A stretch of DNA of 64,000 nt, taken from the NCBI GenBank assembly GCA_002408465.1, contig DHSM01000008.1:1-64000 (forward strand). The letters run 5' to 3'. How positions within the stretch are numbered: position 1 is the first letter of the stretch; the number at the start of each line of letters is the position of its first letter. Both the position numbers and the translations under genes were made by a program. Of the stretch, positions 24,622-34,026 are shown in pieces. The notes beneath the pieces were generated by a model. That model ran no database searches and was not told the origin of the DNA. It was given only the letters and a program-made list of their open reading frames with translations. The DNA is from Firmicutes bacterium UBA5286 (GTDB taxonomy: Bacteria; Bacillota; Proteinivoracia; UBA4975).

Positions 24622-25500
24622 ATGGAGAAGCGTAATAATCTGCAGATAGCCCTAAGGGTTTCTGCTGTCAGCATTGTCTGGAATGTAATTTTGTCAGTCT
24701 TTAAACTTTTCGCCGGGATAATGGCAAAATCCAATGCAATGGTTTCTGACTCTTTTCACAGCATATCTGATGTCCTCAGCACCATTGTGGTTATTATCGG
24801 CGTCAAAATCGCCAGCAAGAAATCCGATAATCAGCATCAGTACGGACATGAACGCATGGAATGTGTGGCGGCAATTCTGCTGGCGGGCATTTTGTGCGCC
24901 ATAGGCATCGGGATTGGTTACGCAGGCATTGTCAAGATAATCAGGAGTCCGGCCGACACCCAAAATATTCCCGGTTCTTTGGCCTTAATCGCCGCGGTTG
25001 TTTCAATTGTCGTCAAAGAGGGGATGTTTTGGTACACCTGCCGTGGGGCAAAGAAAATTAGTTCCGGGGCTCTCATGGCAGATGCGTGGCATCACCGTTC
25101 TGACGCATTATCCTCGGTAGGAAGTTTTGCCGGCATCCTGGGGGCCCGCCTTGGATTCCCCATTTTGGACCCTGTTGCCAGCGTGGTCATTTGTATTTTT
25201 ATCGTCAAAGCCTCTTTAAATATTTTTATCGATTCCATTGGCAAGATGGTTGATAAAGCCTGTGATGAACCAGTGGTGGCAGAAATTAATACGGTCATTG
25301 CGGCTGAAGAGGATGTGCTGGCAATCGACAAACTGAAGACAAGGCTGTTCGGCGACAAAATCTATGTAGATGTGGAAATCAGCGTCAATGGCAGCGCCAC
25401 CCTTGCCGAAGCACACGCCATTGCCCACCGAGTACATGACGCAATCGAAGGACATTTTCCTAAAGTCAAGCATTGCATGGTCCATGTCAACCCCTTGTAG
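24622..25500 (+). CDS. Cation diffusion facilitator, probably Ni/Co exporter
   Basis: 292-residue CDF-family proton/metal antiporter. Six membrane helices carry the metal-site motifs SDSFHSISD (about 45-53, helix II) and HHRSDALSS (about 157-165, helix V); a cytoplasmic C-terminal ferredoxin-like domain (about 205-290) ends in HVNPL. The NiCo riboswitch in its leader points to cobalt or nickel as substrate rather than zinc alone. ATG 24622 follows AGGAGG. Single-gene unit with its own terminator. Confidence 0.9.
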   Translation: MEKRNNLQIALRVSAVSIVWNVILSVFKLFAGIMAKSNAMVSDSFHSISDVLSTIVVIIGVKIASKKSDNQHQYGHERMECVAAILLAGILCAIGIGIGYAGIVKIIRSPADTQNIPGSLALIAAVVSIVVKEGMFWYTCRGAKKISSGALMADAWHHRSDALSSVGSFAGILGARLGFPILDPVASVVICIFIVKASLNIFIDSIGKMVDKACDEPVVAEINTVIAAEEDVLAIDKLKTRLFGDKIYVDVEISVNGSATLAEAHAIAHRVHDAIEGHFPKVKHCMVHVNPL

Positions 25501-25559
25501 AGATTATCTGAAGAGGAGAACGGATTTTCCGTGGGCAGCCCCCTGGAGATTTAATTCAG

Positions 25560-25587
25560 TCAGCCTTGGTTTTCTAAGGCTGTTTTT
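25560..25587 (+). terminator. Terminator after the cation exporter
   Basis: CAGCCTT / AAGGCTG, 8-nt loop, followed by TTTTTAT. Confidence 0.8.
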
Positions 25588-25602
25588 ATGCCGGCAAGGT
25601 TT

Positions 25603-25631
25603 TTGTCTAAGGGGCAGGGTTTTGATATAAT
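25603..25631 (+). promoter_or_regulatory. Promoter of the degV-family gene
   Basis: TTGTCT (25603-25608), 17-nt spacer, TATAAT (25626-25631). Standard sigma-A spacing, about 50 nt before the start codon. Confidence 0.6.
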
Positions 25632-25679
25632 TAACCAAGATGTTTTTGTCTTAAGAGGCATTGAAAGGGAGGGAAAGGC

Positions 25680-26495
25680 ATGGTGAGGATTGTCACTGAT
25701 TCGGCAGCGGATTTGCCCCGGGAATTGGCAGAACAGCTGGGTATAATCATTGTGCCCATCCGGGTCATTCTTGGAGCGGCCAGCTTCAGAGATGGCATCG
25801 ATCTGCCACCTGGAGATTTTTCCGCCAAGCTTGGCGCCGGCAATATGCCCGCTACCTCTCAGCCCTCTCCCTGGGATTTCAAAAAAGTTTTTTTAAATCT
25901 AACCAACCAAGGAGAAGAGGTGCTTTGTCTATCTTTGTCAGCCGGTTTGAGCGGCACTTGCCACAGCGCTTCAATCGCCGCCAGCCAAACTGGCGGAAAA
26001 ATCCGGATTGTTGATTCGCAGCTGGTGTCTGCCGGCCAGGGTTTGCTTGTCACACGGGCAGCAGCCCTGGCTGCAGAAGGTTATGATCTAGACCAGCTTG
26101 CCCACTGGGTCAATGAAGAAAAAAAGCGCATCCAAGTTTATGCGGCCTTGGACAACGTTGAACCCATTGTCCGGGGAGGCAGGACCAGCCTTTTTGCCCG
26201 CCACGCCGCTGGCAGAGCTGGAATCAAGCTGATTTTTACCTTTAATCAGCAGGGGGGAATCCAGATTCTTGAGCGAGTTAGGGGGCGCAAGCCCTCCTTG
26301 GATCGGCTGACAGAACTGCTGGTAGAAAAAGCCTGCACGCAAGTTGCCCTGGTCCACGTTGATTGCAGCAGCGAAGCGGGTATGGTCGCCCGCAGCATTG
26401 CCGAGCGATGCCGGGCAAAGATTACCTATGTCCAGGAGGCAGGCGCTACAGTGCGTACTTATGCAGGCCGGGGCGCAGTAATTGCCGCCGGTTAA
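25680..26495 (+). CDS. DegV family fatty-acid-binding protein
   Basis: 271 aa. DegV (FakB-type) proteins bind a fatty acid and present it to a kinase partner, FakA; no FakA gene is in the window. The N-terminal VRIVTDSAADLPRELAEQLGI, the central SLSAGLSGTCHSASIAA and the pattern VRGGRTS are family marks. ATG 25680 follows GGGAGGG. A weak hairpin follows (AAACTCACAG / CTGTGGGTTT, 26493-26517) with little T-run. Confidence 0.9.
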   Translation: MVRIVTDSAADLPRELAEQLGIIIVPIRVILGAASFRDGIDLPPGDFSAKLGAGNMPATSQPSPWDFKKVFLNLTNQGEEVLCLSLSAGLSGTCHSASIAASQTGGKIRIVDSQLVSAGQGLLVTRAAALAAEGYDLDQLAHWVNEEKKRIQVYAALDNVEPIVRGGRTSLFARHAAGRAGIKLIFTFNQQGGIQILERVRGRKPSLDRLTELLVEKACTQVALVHVDCSSEAGMVARSIAERCRAKITYVQEAGATVRTYAGRGAVIAAG

Positions 26496-26545
26496 ACTCA
26501 CAGTCAGCTGTGGGTTTGTCATTGCCAGTGAAAGGGAGTGAAAAA

Positions 26546-27280
26546 ATGGAACGTCTGCAGAAAGTCCTGGCCGCCGCAGGGGTGGCCTCCCGGCGAAAGT
26601 GCGAGGAAATAATCGCCGCCGGCCGGGTCAGCGTCAACGGCCAAATTGTTACCGCCCAGGGTTTCAAGGTTGGTCCGGTTGATCAGGTATCCCTGGACGG
26701 CAAACCAGTGGAGAAGGCTGAAACCCATGTGTACTATCTTTTAAACAAGCCCGCAGGGTTGATCACAACAGTTACAGATACCCACGGCCGCCCAACCGTT
26801 ATGGATTTGGTGCCTAAGCAGCCCCGGGTCTACCCTGTGGGCAGGCTGGATTTGGATACCGAGGGTCTGTTGCTGCTGACCAATGACGGCGAGTTGACCA
26901 ATTCCCTGCTGCACCCCTCCCGGGAAGTGGAAAAGGTTTACCGGGCAGTGGCCGCAGGCCAGGTGACCGATGCAGATTTGGCCCGGTTAGCTGCCGGCGT
27001 TGAGCTGGAGGACGGCTTGACTGCCCCGGCGGCGGTCAAGCTGACAGAGAGAACCCCCCGGCGGACGGTGCTGGAAATAACAATTCACGAGGGGCGAAAG
27101 CGCCAGGTCAAGCGCATGTTTCTGGCTGTAGGGCACAAGGTTTCGCATCTTGAACGTATTCGCTTCGCCTTCCTGACCTTGTCGGGGCTGGAACGGGGGA
27201 AATACAGAAATTTAACCAGCCAGGAGATTCAGGGGTTAAAAAATCTTCCCAAAAAAAGAGGACTTCCCAGAGATAAATAG
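26546..27280 (+). CDS. rluB: 23S rRNA pseudouridine synthase RluB
   Basis: 244 aa. N-terminal S4 RNA-binding domain (MERLQKVLAAAGVASRRKCE) and a RsuA/RluB catalytic domain with the active-site aspartate in VGRLDLDTEGLLLLTNDGEL. RluB modifies helix 89 of 23S rRNA; RsuA-type 16S specificity is less likely given the S4 domain and C-terminal basic tail. ATG 26546 was chosen over upstream open frame because AAAGGGAG lies before it and S4 begins here. Confidence 0.88.
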   Translation: MERLQKVLAAAGVASRRKCEEIIAAGRVSVNGQIVTAQGFKVGPVDQVSLDGKPVEKAETHVYYLLNKPAGLITTVTDTHGRPTVMDLVPKQPRVYPVGRLDLDTEGLLLLTNDGELTNSLLHPSREVEKVYRAVAAGQVTDADLARLAAGVELEDGLTAPAAVKLTERTPRRTVLEITIHEGRKRQVKRMFLAVGHKVSHLERIRFAFLTLSGLERGKYRNLTSQEIQGLKNLPKKRGLPRDK

Positions 27281-27286
27281 TATAAT
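27281..27286 (+). promoter_or_regulatory. -10 box upstream of ccpN
   Basis: TATAAT about 26 nt before the ccpN start; no good -35 is present. The leader would be very short, consistent with the missing ribosome site in front of the start codon. Confidence 0.4.
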
Positions 27287-27312
27287 ATAGTTGTGGATTT
27301 TTCTTAAATAGT

Positions 27313-27972
27313 ATGTCACAATTGGTGGTGAGTGCCATTCGTTTGACCAAACGGCAAGAAGAGATAATCAAGCTGGTCAAAGAAAAGGGCCCGATTACCA
27401 GTGAGGAAATCGGGGCGAATTTTAACCTGTCGAGGGCAACTTTGCGGCCGGATTTGGCAATCCTGACTATGTCCGGTTTGCTGGATGCCCGTCCCCGGGT
27501 AGGCTATTTCTATCCCGGGCGCAGGCCCGACAGTTTGCTTGCCCAGCAGTTGGAGACAATAGAGGTGAAGAGCGTCAAGGCTTTGCCCGTTGTCATTCAG
27601 CAGGGGCAGTCGGCCTATGATGCTGTGGTGACTCTGTTTCTGGAGGACCTCAGCACCCTCTTCGTCGTAGACGAAGGCGGGAATTTGGCGGGCGTGCTGA
27701 CCTGCAAGGACCTGTTAAAGGCCGCCATAGGCAAGGCTGATCTGCAGGCTATGCCTGTAGACATGGTTATGACCCGTTTTCCCCAGGTAATGTGGATTGA
27801 AGAATCCGCTTCGGTTGCCCAGGCTCTGGATAAGCTCAAGCAAAGCCAGGTTGCCTGTCTGCCGGTATTAAAAGGGGGGCGGCTGCCTACAGGGCGCTTT
27901 GACTTGCATGTGGTGATGAATTTAATGGAAGAGATGGCTCAGAGACATCTTGAGGAGGGTAGGGGTCTGTGA
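27313..27972 (+). CDS. ccpN: CcpN-type transcriptional repressor (HTH + CBS pair)
   Basis: 219 aa. N-terminal winged helix (TKRQEEIIKLVKEKGPITSE; LSRATLRPDLAILTMSGLLDARPRVGYFY) and two CBS domains that in B. subtilis CcpN sense ADP/ATP. CcpN represses gluconeogenic genes; here its neighbours are the PPDK regulator and PPDK, so pyruvate/PEP interconversion is its likely target. ATG 27313 has no clear ribosome site; GTG codons at 27325 and 27328 are alternatives. It overlaps the next gene by 4 nt. Confidence 0.88.
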   Translation: MSQLVVSAIRLTKRQEEIIKLVKEKGPITSEEIGANFNLSRATLRPDLAILTMSGLLDARPRVGYFYPGRRPDSLLAQQLETIEVKSVKALPVVIQQGQSAYDAVVTLFLEDLSTLFVVDEGGNLAGVLTCKDLLKAAIGKADLQAMPVDMVMTRFPQVMWIEESASVAQALDKLKQSQVACLPVLKGGRLPTGRFDLHVVMNLMEEMAQRHLEEGRGL

Positions 27973-28799
27973 CAGAAGATAAGGGTAAGCCAACAGTATA
28001 TATTTTGTCAGACTCAGTGGGAGAGACTGCCGAGCTGGTGGCCAAGGCCGCAGCTAGTCAGTACAATGGCGGCAAAGTAGAAGTGCGGCGCATTCCCTAT
28101 GTTAATGACGAGGAAACAATTCGGGAAACGGTGGCAGAGGCCCGGGAAAACGGGGGCATCATCGTCTATACCATAATTACGCCTTTTTTGCGGGAGCTGG
28201 TGCGTCACTTGGCTCAGCGGTCTGGGGTTCCCCAAGCGGATATTATGGGCCCGGTAATGGATGCCTTTGCCCAAATCATGCCGGGAGATCCGAAAATGGA
28301 GCCCGGTCTTGTGCGCAAGCTGGACTCCCAGTATTTCCGCCGGGTGGAAGCAATAGAATTCGCTGTCAAATACGATGACGGCAAGGATTCCCGGGGCTTG
28401 CGACTAGCTGACCTGGTCTTGGTGGGGGTATCCCGGACTTCAAAAACGCCTCTCAGCATGTACCTGGCCAATAAACAGATTAAGGTGGCTAATGTGCCCC
28501 TGGTCCCTGAGGTGCAACCTCCCGAAGAGCTGTTTGAGATTGGCAGGGAAAAGGTGGTAGGACTGACGATTTCACCGGACCAGCTGTTTGTAATTCGCAA
28601 GGAGCGCCTGCTGGCCCTTGGCCTGCGCCATCAGTCCAGTTATGCCAGTCTGGACCGAATCCTCAAAGAACTGGAATTCTCTGGGGGCATTATGAAGAAA
28701 CTGGGCTGTCCAGTCTTTGATGTCACTAATAAAGCAGTAGAGGAAACCGCTGGCAGATTACTAGAACTGATAAGGAGGAGAAGTGGAAATGAGGAATGA
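27969..28799 (+). CDS. Pyruvate, phosphate dikinase regulatory protein (PDRP)
   Basis: 276-residue bifunctional kinase/phosphorylase of the DUF299 family that inactivates and reactivates PPDK by ADP-dependent threonine phosphorylation. The start VYILSDSVGETAELVAKAA and the P-loop GVSRTSKTPLSMYLANK (about 149-165) are diagnostic. GTG 27969 overlaps ccpN. It ends inside the ppdK start region, giving a ccpN-PDRP-ppdK control unit. Confidence 0.93.
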   Translation: MTEDKGKPTVYILSDSVGETAELVAKAAASQYNGGKVEVRRIPYVNDEETIRETVAEARENGGIIVYTIITPFLRELVRHLAQRSGVPQADIMGPVMDAFAQIMPGDPKMEPGLVRKLDSQYFRRVEAIEFAVKYDDGKDSRGLRLADLVLVGVSRTSKTPLSMYLANKQIKVANVPLVPEVQPPEELFEIGREKVVGLTISPDQLFVIRKERLLALGLRHQSSYASLDRILKELEFSGGIMKKLGCPVFDVTNKAVEETAGRLLELIRRRSGNEE

Positions 28800-31428
28800 T
28801 TTAGTATCACCATTTAGCGCCGGAAGTGCTGAGGACAAAGAACTTTTAGGGGGCAAGGGGGCAAACCTTGCTGAAATGACCCGCCTTGGTCTTCCGGTTC
28901 CTTCTGGGTTTACCATCAATACCCGAGCCTGCAAGCAGTATTACCAGGAGGGGAGACAGCTGTGGCCTGAACTCCTTGCGCAAACTGAGCAAGCAGTGGC
29001 GGCCCTGGAGCAGAGGACAGGCAAGCAATTTGGCAGCAGCGACAACCCTCTTCTAGTTTCCGTGCGTTCGGGGGCTCCCGTTTCAATGCCCGGGATGATG
29101 GACACCATCCTCAATCTTGGCCTCAACGACACCACTGTTGAAGCCCTTGCTAAGGTTACGGGCAACCGCAGGTTTGCCCTTGACTGTTACCGCCGCTTTA
29201 TCCAGATGTTTGGCGATGTGGTCCTGGGAATTCCCCATCATGACTTTGAGGCTTCTCTCAGCAAGCTGAAAGAACGGGCTGGTGTCAAGCTGGACACCGA
29301 ATTGGATGCTCAGCAGTTGGCAGGTCTGGTGGAAACATATAAAGAAATCATAAATAAAGAAATTAAAGAACCCTTCCCTCAACAGCCCCTTGAACAGTTG
29401 AAAATGGCTGTGCAGGCGGTTTTTGACTCCTGGAACAACAACCGGGCCATTGTCTACCGGCGGATTAATAAGATTCCTGAGCATTATGGGACTGCAGTCA
29501 ACGTTCAGGAAATGGTGTTTGGCAACAGCGGCGATGATTCGGCCACGGGTGTCCTCTTTACCCGCAACCCCTCTACGGGAGAAAAGAAACTGTACGGCGA
29601 GTTTCTGGTCAATGCCCAGGGTGAAGACGTGGTGGCCGGCATTCGCACCCCCCGCCCAATTGCTGAGCTAGCACGGCTGATGCCAGTCGCCTCGAAAAAG
29701 CTCAACGGCATCTGCCAGCAGCTGGAACGCCATTACAAGGATATGCAGGACATTGAGTTTACCATTGAAAAGGGCACTCTCTTTATGCTCCAGACCAGGA
29801 CCGGCAAGCGCACTGCCCGAGCTTCTGTCCAGATAGCCGTGGATATGGTTGCCGAAGGGCTGATCGACAAAAAGCTTGCTTTGCTGAGAATTGACGCCGG
29901 CCAATTGGGGGCCCTCCTTCACCGTCAGGTTTCCCCCGATGCCAAAATGGAGGTCGTTGCCACGGGGCTGCCGGCATCGCCGGGGGCGGGCTGCGGCGTT
30001 ATCGTCTTTGATTCTGATGAAGCGGAAGCCAGGGGCAGGGAAGGGGAACAGGTTATTTTGGTCCGTTCCGAAACTACTCCTGATGATATACATGGCATAG
30101 TTGAGGCTGTGGGCATTCTTACTTCCCGGGGCGGCATGACCAGTCACGCTGCCGTAGTTGCCCGGGGCATGGGCAAACCCTGTGTCTGCGGGTGCGAAGC
30201 TATAAAAATAGACCTCAAGGCAGAAACCGCTCAGGTTGGCGGCATTACCCTGCATAAGGGAGACAAGATTTCAATTGACGGCGGCACTGGGCGGGTAATC
30301 CTGGGCCAGGTGCCCCTGGTAGAACCGGAGCTGAGCCATGAGTTTAGTGTCATTCTGCAGTGGGCCGACGAAGTCAGGACTTTAGGAATCAGGGCCAATG
30401 CCGATACTCCTCAGGATGCTCTTAGGGCTAGAGAGTTTGGCGCCGAAGGCATCGGCCTCTGCCGCACCGAGCATATGTTTATGGCTGTCGACCGTCTGCC
30501 CATTGTCCAGTCAATGATCCTGGCCGAAACCAGTGAAGGCCGCCAAGCTGCCCTGGCTCAGCTGCTGCCCATTCAGCAGCAGGACTTTTATGGCATTTTC
30601 AAGGCCATGGCAGGCCTGCCGGTCACTGTCCGCCTGTTAGATCCGCCTCTCCATGAATTCCTGCCCTCAGCGGAAAAGCTGGCGGTGGAAGTGGCTTTGC
30701 TGGAGGCTGGCAAGGGTGATGTCAGCAAGCTCAGCGAAACCCGCACCCTGCTGCGGCAAGTGCGCAACCTGCAGGAAGCAAATCCCATGCTGGGCAACAG
30801 GGGCTGCCGCTTAGGACTGATTTATCCTGAAATTTACCAGATGCAGGTGGAGGCAATTCTCAACGCCGCCGCTCAGCTCCTGAGCGAGGGCGTCGACGTC
30901 AAAGCCGAGATCATGATTCCCTTGGTCTCTCACCGCAACGAACTGGAACGTATGCGGGAGCTGGTGGCCACAACTCGGGACCGGGTGGCCGAGGAGACAG
31001 GAAAGCAGCTTGACATCCTCATCGGCACCATGATTGAGCTGCCCCGAGCCTGTGTCACTGCCGATGAAATTGCCGAACATGCAGACTTCTTCTCCTTTGG
31101 CACCAATGACCTGACCCAGACCGCATTTGGCTTTAGCCGGGACGATGCCGAGGCAAAATTCCTGCCGGCATACCTGGAGGAAAAACTTCTTCCTGACAAT
31201 CCCTTCGCTGTTCTTGACCGCCAGGGAGTTGGCAAACTGATGGAAATTGCCGTGGGCCTGGGCCGGGGCAAAAAGAAAAGCCTGAAGATCGGCATTTGCG
31301 GTGAACACGGCGGCGAACCCAGTTCCATTGCCTTCTGCCACAGCTTGAATATGAACTATGTCAGCTGTTCACCTTACCGGGTTCCCGTAGCTCGCCTGGC
31401 AGCAGCTCAGGCAGCATTAAAGAAATAA
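28789..31428 (+). CDS. ppdK: Pyruvate, phosphate dikinase
   Basis: 879 aa, the usual length. Converts pyruvate, ATP and Pi to PEP, AMP and PPi reversibly. It has the N-terminal ATP-grasp (LGGKGANLAEMTRLGLPVPSGF), the central swivelling domain with phospho-His in GGMTSHAAVVARGMGKP, where the Thr of TSH is the PDRP target, and a C-terminal PEP-binding barrel ending GICGEHGGEPSS. ATG 28789 sits behind AAGGAGGAG; a GTG two codons upstream is too close to it. The gene ends at a long bidirectional terminator. Confidence 0.95.
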   Translation: MRNDLVSPFSAGSAEDKELLGGKGANLAEMTRLGLPVPSGFTINTRACKQYYQEGRQLWPELLAQTEQAVAALEQRTGKQFGSSDNPLLVSVRSGAPVSMPGMMDTILNLGLNDTTVEALAKVTGNRRFALDCYRRFIQMFGDVVLGIPHHDFEASLSKLKERAGVKLDTELDAQQLAGLVETYKEIINKEIKEPFPQQPLEQLKMAVQAVFDSWNNNRAIVYRRINKIPEHYGTAVNVQEMVFGNSGDDSATGVLFTRNPSTGEKKLYGEFLVNAQGEDVVAGIRTPRPIAELARLMPVASKKLNGICQQLERHYKDMQDIEFTIEKGTLFMLQTRTGKRTARASVQIAVDMVAEGLIDKKLALLRIDAGQLGALLHRQVSPDAKMEVVATGLPASPGAGCGVIVFDSDEAEARGREGEQVILVRSETTPDDIHGIVEAVGILTSRGGMTSHAAVVARGMGKPCVCGCEAIKIDLKAETAQVGGITLHKGDKISIDGGTGRVILGQVPLVEPELSHEFSVILQWADEVRTLGIRANADTPQDALRAREFGAEGIGLCRTEHMFMAVDRLPIVQSMILAETSEGRQAALAQLLPIQQQDFYGIFKAMAGLPVTVRLLDPPLHEFLPSAEKLAVEVALLEAGKGDVSKLSETRTLLRQVRNLQEANPMLGNRGCRLGLIYPEIYQMQVEAILNAAAQLLSEGVDVKAEIMIPLVSHRNELERMRELVATTRDRVAEETGKQLDILIGTMIELPRACVTADEIAEHADFFSFGTNDLTQTAFGFSRDDAEAKFLPAYLEEKLLPDNPFAVLDRQGVGKLMEIAVGLGRGKKKSLKIGICGEHGGEPSSIAFCHSLNMNYVSCSPYRVPVARLAAAQAALKK

Positions 31429-31433
31429 ACAAT

Positions 31434-31468
31434 AAAAGAGGGTGTCTCACGGGGAGACACCCTCTTTT
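31434..31468. terminator. Bidirectional terminator between ppdK and a dac gene
   Basis: A perfect 15-bp stem (AAAAGAGGGTGTCTC with GAGACACCCTCTTTT), loop ACGGG. It gives a T-run on both strands and serves the converging genes. Confidence 0.92.
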
Positions 31469-31507
31469 GGAACCAGGGGGATTCTTTTTATCCCAAACCG
31501 GCTAATG

Positions 31508-32698
31508 TTATGCAAACAGACCGACTATCCAGTTGCCCAGGTCGACAAAGATCTGACTGAGGTAACGGAGAATCCTTGTAAGGAAACTGGCCTTTTCAGC
31601 GTTTTCGTTGAGGACCAGATCCACTGCCGTCACCAGTTCCCCATTCTTGTAGTAGGAAAGGGTGCCGACAACATCGCCTTTTCCCATGGGGGCTTTCAGA
31701 TTCGGAAGGATTTCAATCCTTTCCTCGAAGTCTTCCAGTTTATCAGTCCTTGACATCACCAGGGTCACATCCTTGACCGGCACAATTTCAGCTTCTTTTT
31801 CCTTTGCCAGTTCAATTGAGATGGAGTCAATGACCTCACCGGCCTTTACAGGCACCGAGGGCTGGAACTGGTCGAAAGCCTGAGCAAGCAGTTCTTTGAC
31901 CCTTTTGTCCCGCAGGGGAATGGTCTCTTCCCCCATGACGACGACAATATATCGGCGGGAACCTTCTGCGGCGGTAACTGTAATGCATCTCCTGGCTTCC
32001 GGGGTCCAGCCGGTTTTCAGCCCGTCGATATTGCGCCAGCCAATGAGGCTGGCATAAGTGGAATGCATATCAAAGTAGCCCTGGCGCACATAGCGTGTCT
32101 CCCGCTCCATGCGCAGGAACTTTTTCGAAGAATAATCCAGGATTTCAGGGTACTTTTCCAAGGTCGCCCTGGTAAGAATGGCAATGTCCCGGGCAGACAT
32201 AACATGCCCTTCTGTATGAAGGCCATGAGCGTTAATAAAAGTGGTGTTTGTCAAGCCCAGTTCATTGGCCTTTTCGTTCATCATGGCGACAAAAGCGCTT
32301 TCGCTGCCGGCAATGTATTCTGCCAAAGCAATCCCTGCGTCATTAGCGGAGATTATCGCTACGGCTTCCAACAGTTCATCTACAGTCAGCACTTCTCCAG
32401 TTCCCAGAAAGATGGTGGAAGAGCCGTCGGGAAGACTGGAAGCATTGGCGCTGGCTTTAACTTGGTCATCAAGTTGAATTTTTCCCTCGGCAATGGCTTC
32501 AAAGACCAAATGCATGGTCATCAGTTTTGTAATGCTGGCAGGGGGAAGGGGAGCGTCAATATTCTCCGCATAGAGAATCTGACCGGTTTCAAAATCCATG
32601 ATTAATGCCGCTGTATTACTTGGCTGCTCTGCGCCAGCAGGCACAGCCATTGTTAATAACAGGGCAACAGTAAAAAGCAGGCAAAATGTTTTTTTCAT
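31508..32698 (-). CDS. D-alanyl-D-alanine carboxypeptidase (DacA/DacF family)
   Basis: 396 aa. Signal peptide about 1-24 (VPAGA/EQ). All three motifs are intact: S-I-T-K in PPASITKLMTMH, S-A-N in IISANDAGIAL, and K-T-G in DGLKTGWTPEA. A PBP5-type C-terminal domain and an amphipathic membrane helix close the protein. It is probably the housekeeping enzyme, since it has its own sigma-A promoter and no sporulation neighbours. The start is the ATG at 32698 (GAGGAGG upstream), not an ATG 15 bases earlier. Confidence 0.9.
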   Translation of the reverse strand: MKKTFCLLFTVALLLTMAVPAGAEQPSNTAALIMDFETGQILYAENIDAPLPPASITKLMTMHLVFEAIAEGKIQLDDQVKASANASSLPDGSSTIFLGTGEVLTVDELLEAVAIISANDAGIALAEYIAGSESAFVAMMNEKANELGLTNTTFINAHGLHTEGHVMSARDIAILTRATLEKYPEILDYSSKKFLRMERETRYVRQGYFDMHSTYASLIGWRNIDGLKTGWTPEARRCITVTAAEGSRRYIVVVMGEETIPLRDKRVKELLAQAFDQFQPSVPVKAGEVIDSISIELAKEKEAEIVPVKDVTLVMSRTDKLEDFEERIEILPNLKAPMGKGDVVGTLSYYKNGELVTAVDLVLNENAEKASFLTRILRYLSQIFVDLGNWIVGLFA

Positions 32699-32737
32699 AA
32701 TTTTCCTCCTCACCCGTTATGCATAAGACACTTATAT

Positions 32738-32766
32738 AGTATACTGGACAAGCCATGCAAGGGCAA
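32738..32766 (-). promoter_or_regulatory. Promoter of the minus-strand carboxypeptidase
   Basis: On the minus strand TTGCCC (32766-32761), 17-nt spacer, TATACT (32743-32738). About 40 nt upstream of the start codon. Confidence 0.6.
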
Positions 32767-32839
32767 CGGAAATAAATCCAAATTATTTAACTGGGTTATC
32801 AAACTGATTGTTGAATGTAATAAGTAAGGGGGAATATAA

Positions 32840-33805
32840 ATGCGACTCGACACCGAGCAGCTGGAAAAAAAATATTTTTCACCCTGGGCAGTTCTTAGCA
32901 GTCAAAGCAGGGGCCGCTTGGTTCCAGAGCGTCCCTGTGACATTCGCACGGATTTTCAGCGGGACCGGGACAGAATTACCCATAGCAAAGCCTTTCGCCG
33001 TCTAAAGCACAAGACCCAGGTCTTTGTAGCCCCCGAAGGTGATCATTACCGGACCCGTCTTACCCATACCCTGGAAGTGGCACAGATTGCCAGAACAGCC
33101 GCCCGGGCTTTGCGGCTCAATGAAGATCTGACAGAGGCTATTGCCCTCGGCCATGACTTGGGGCATACTCCCTTTGGTCATGCAGGCGAAGAGGAGCTGA
33201 ACGTGATTCATCCTGGGGGATTCTGCCACAACAAGCAGAGCCTGAGAGTGGTAGACCATTTGGAAAAGTTAAATCTGACTTGGGAAGTGCGGGATGGCAT
33301 CCTTAATCATTCAGGACCGGATTTGCCTGCAACCCTGGAAGGCATGGTTGTAAGAATCTGTGACCGCATTGCTTATTGCAATCATGATATCGACGACGCA
33401 GTAAGGGCTGGAATTCTGCGCCTTGAGGACATACCCGCAGATTGCGTTGCAAGTTTGGGACTGGACAATTCATCGCGAATCAATGCCTTGGTCAAGGCCC
33501 TCATCGAAAACAGCCGAGAGGGAGAAATATCTTTGGGCAGCATGGGAGCTGTGCTGGACAAATTGCGTGATTTTTTGTTTGAGGCTGTATATATTGGCTC
33601 CCGTCCCAAAGATGAAGAGAAAAAAGCCAAACATGTGGTCAACAAGGTTTATTTTCATTTGCTCAACAATCCAGGCCTGTTGCCGGAACCATACTCAGAT
33701 AATCTGCGTCAGGATATCTGCGACTATATCGCCGGAATGACTGATAGATTTGTGATTGGCCTGTATAAACGGTATTTTTTGCCTACTCCTTGGCAAGCCG
33801 TTTAG
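32840..33805 (+). CDS. dgt: dGTP triphosphohydrolase-like HD protein
   Basis: 321 aa. HD-domain nucleotidase that cleaves dNTPs to nucleoside and triphosphate. Metal ligands are in RLTHTLEVAQ and GHDLGHTPFGHAGE (H, HD), with RDRDRITHSKAFRRLKHKTQVF at the N terminus. The length fits the shorter Firmicutes type. ATG 32840 follows AAGGGGG. In related Clostridia dgt precedes dnaG and rpoD; here dnaG is absent and sigA follows after 221 nt. Confidence 0.88.
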   Translation: MRLDTEQLEKKYFSPWAVLSSQSRGRLVPERPCDIRTDFQRDRDRITHSKAFRRLKHKTQVFVAPEGDHYRTRLTHTLEVAQIARTAARALRLNEDLTEAIALGHDLGHTPFGHAGEEELNVIHPGGFCHNKQSLRVVDHLEKLNLTWEVRDGILNHSGPDLPATLEGMVVRICDRIAYCNHDIDDAVRAGILRLEDIPADCVASLGLDNSSRINALVKALIENSREGEISLGSMGAVLDKLRDFLFEAVYIGSRPKDEEKKAKHVVNKVYFHLLNNPGLLPEPYSDNLRQDICDYIAGMTDRFVIGLYKRYFLPTPWQAV

Positions 33806-33865
33806 CGAATAATTTACTAAATATTGTCTATAATAAATTTGGTCAGTCTGCATTTTTTTTTAATT

Positions 33866-33975
33866 TTCGGCAGGATAAATTCACTGTTAAAGCGAATTAA
33901 ATAATAGACTGTATCAAGTTCTATTTACCTAAAAAAAATCTATTTCCGGCAGGAGAATAATACTTTTTGTCGAAT
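33866..33975 (+). repeat. Two imperfect GGCAGGA...CGAAT repeats in the sigA leader
   Basis: TCGGCAGGATAAATTCA ... GCGAATT (33866-33898) and CCGGCAGGAGAATAATAC ... TCGAATG (33946-33975) share a GGCAGGA block and a CGAAT block about 15-18 nt apart. They lie in the 221-nt space between dgt and sigA. I recall similar GGCAGGA elements before genes in related Clostridia but cannot verify it here; function unknown. Confidence 0.45.
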
Positions 33976-34026
33976 GTACCTTATTCTGTGGTCTTTTTTC
34001 TCTTTCTCCTCAAAGGGGGGGATATC

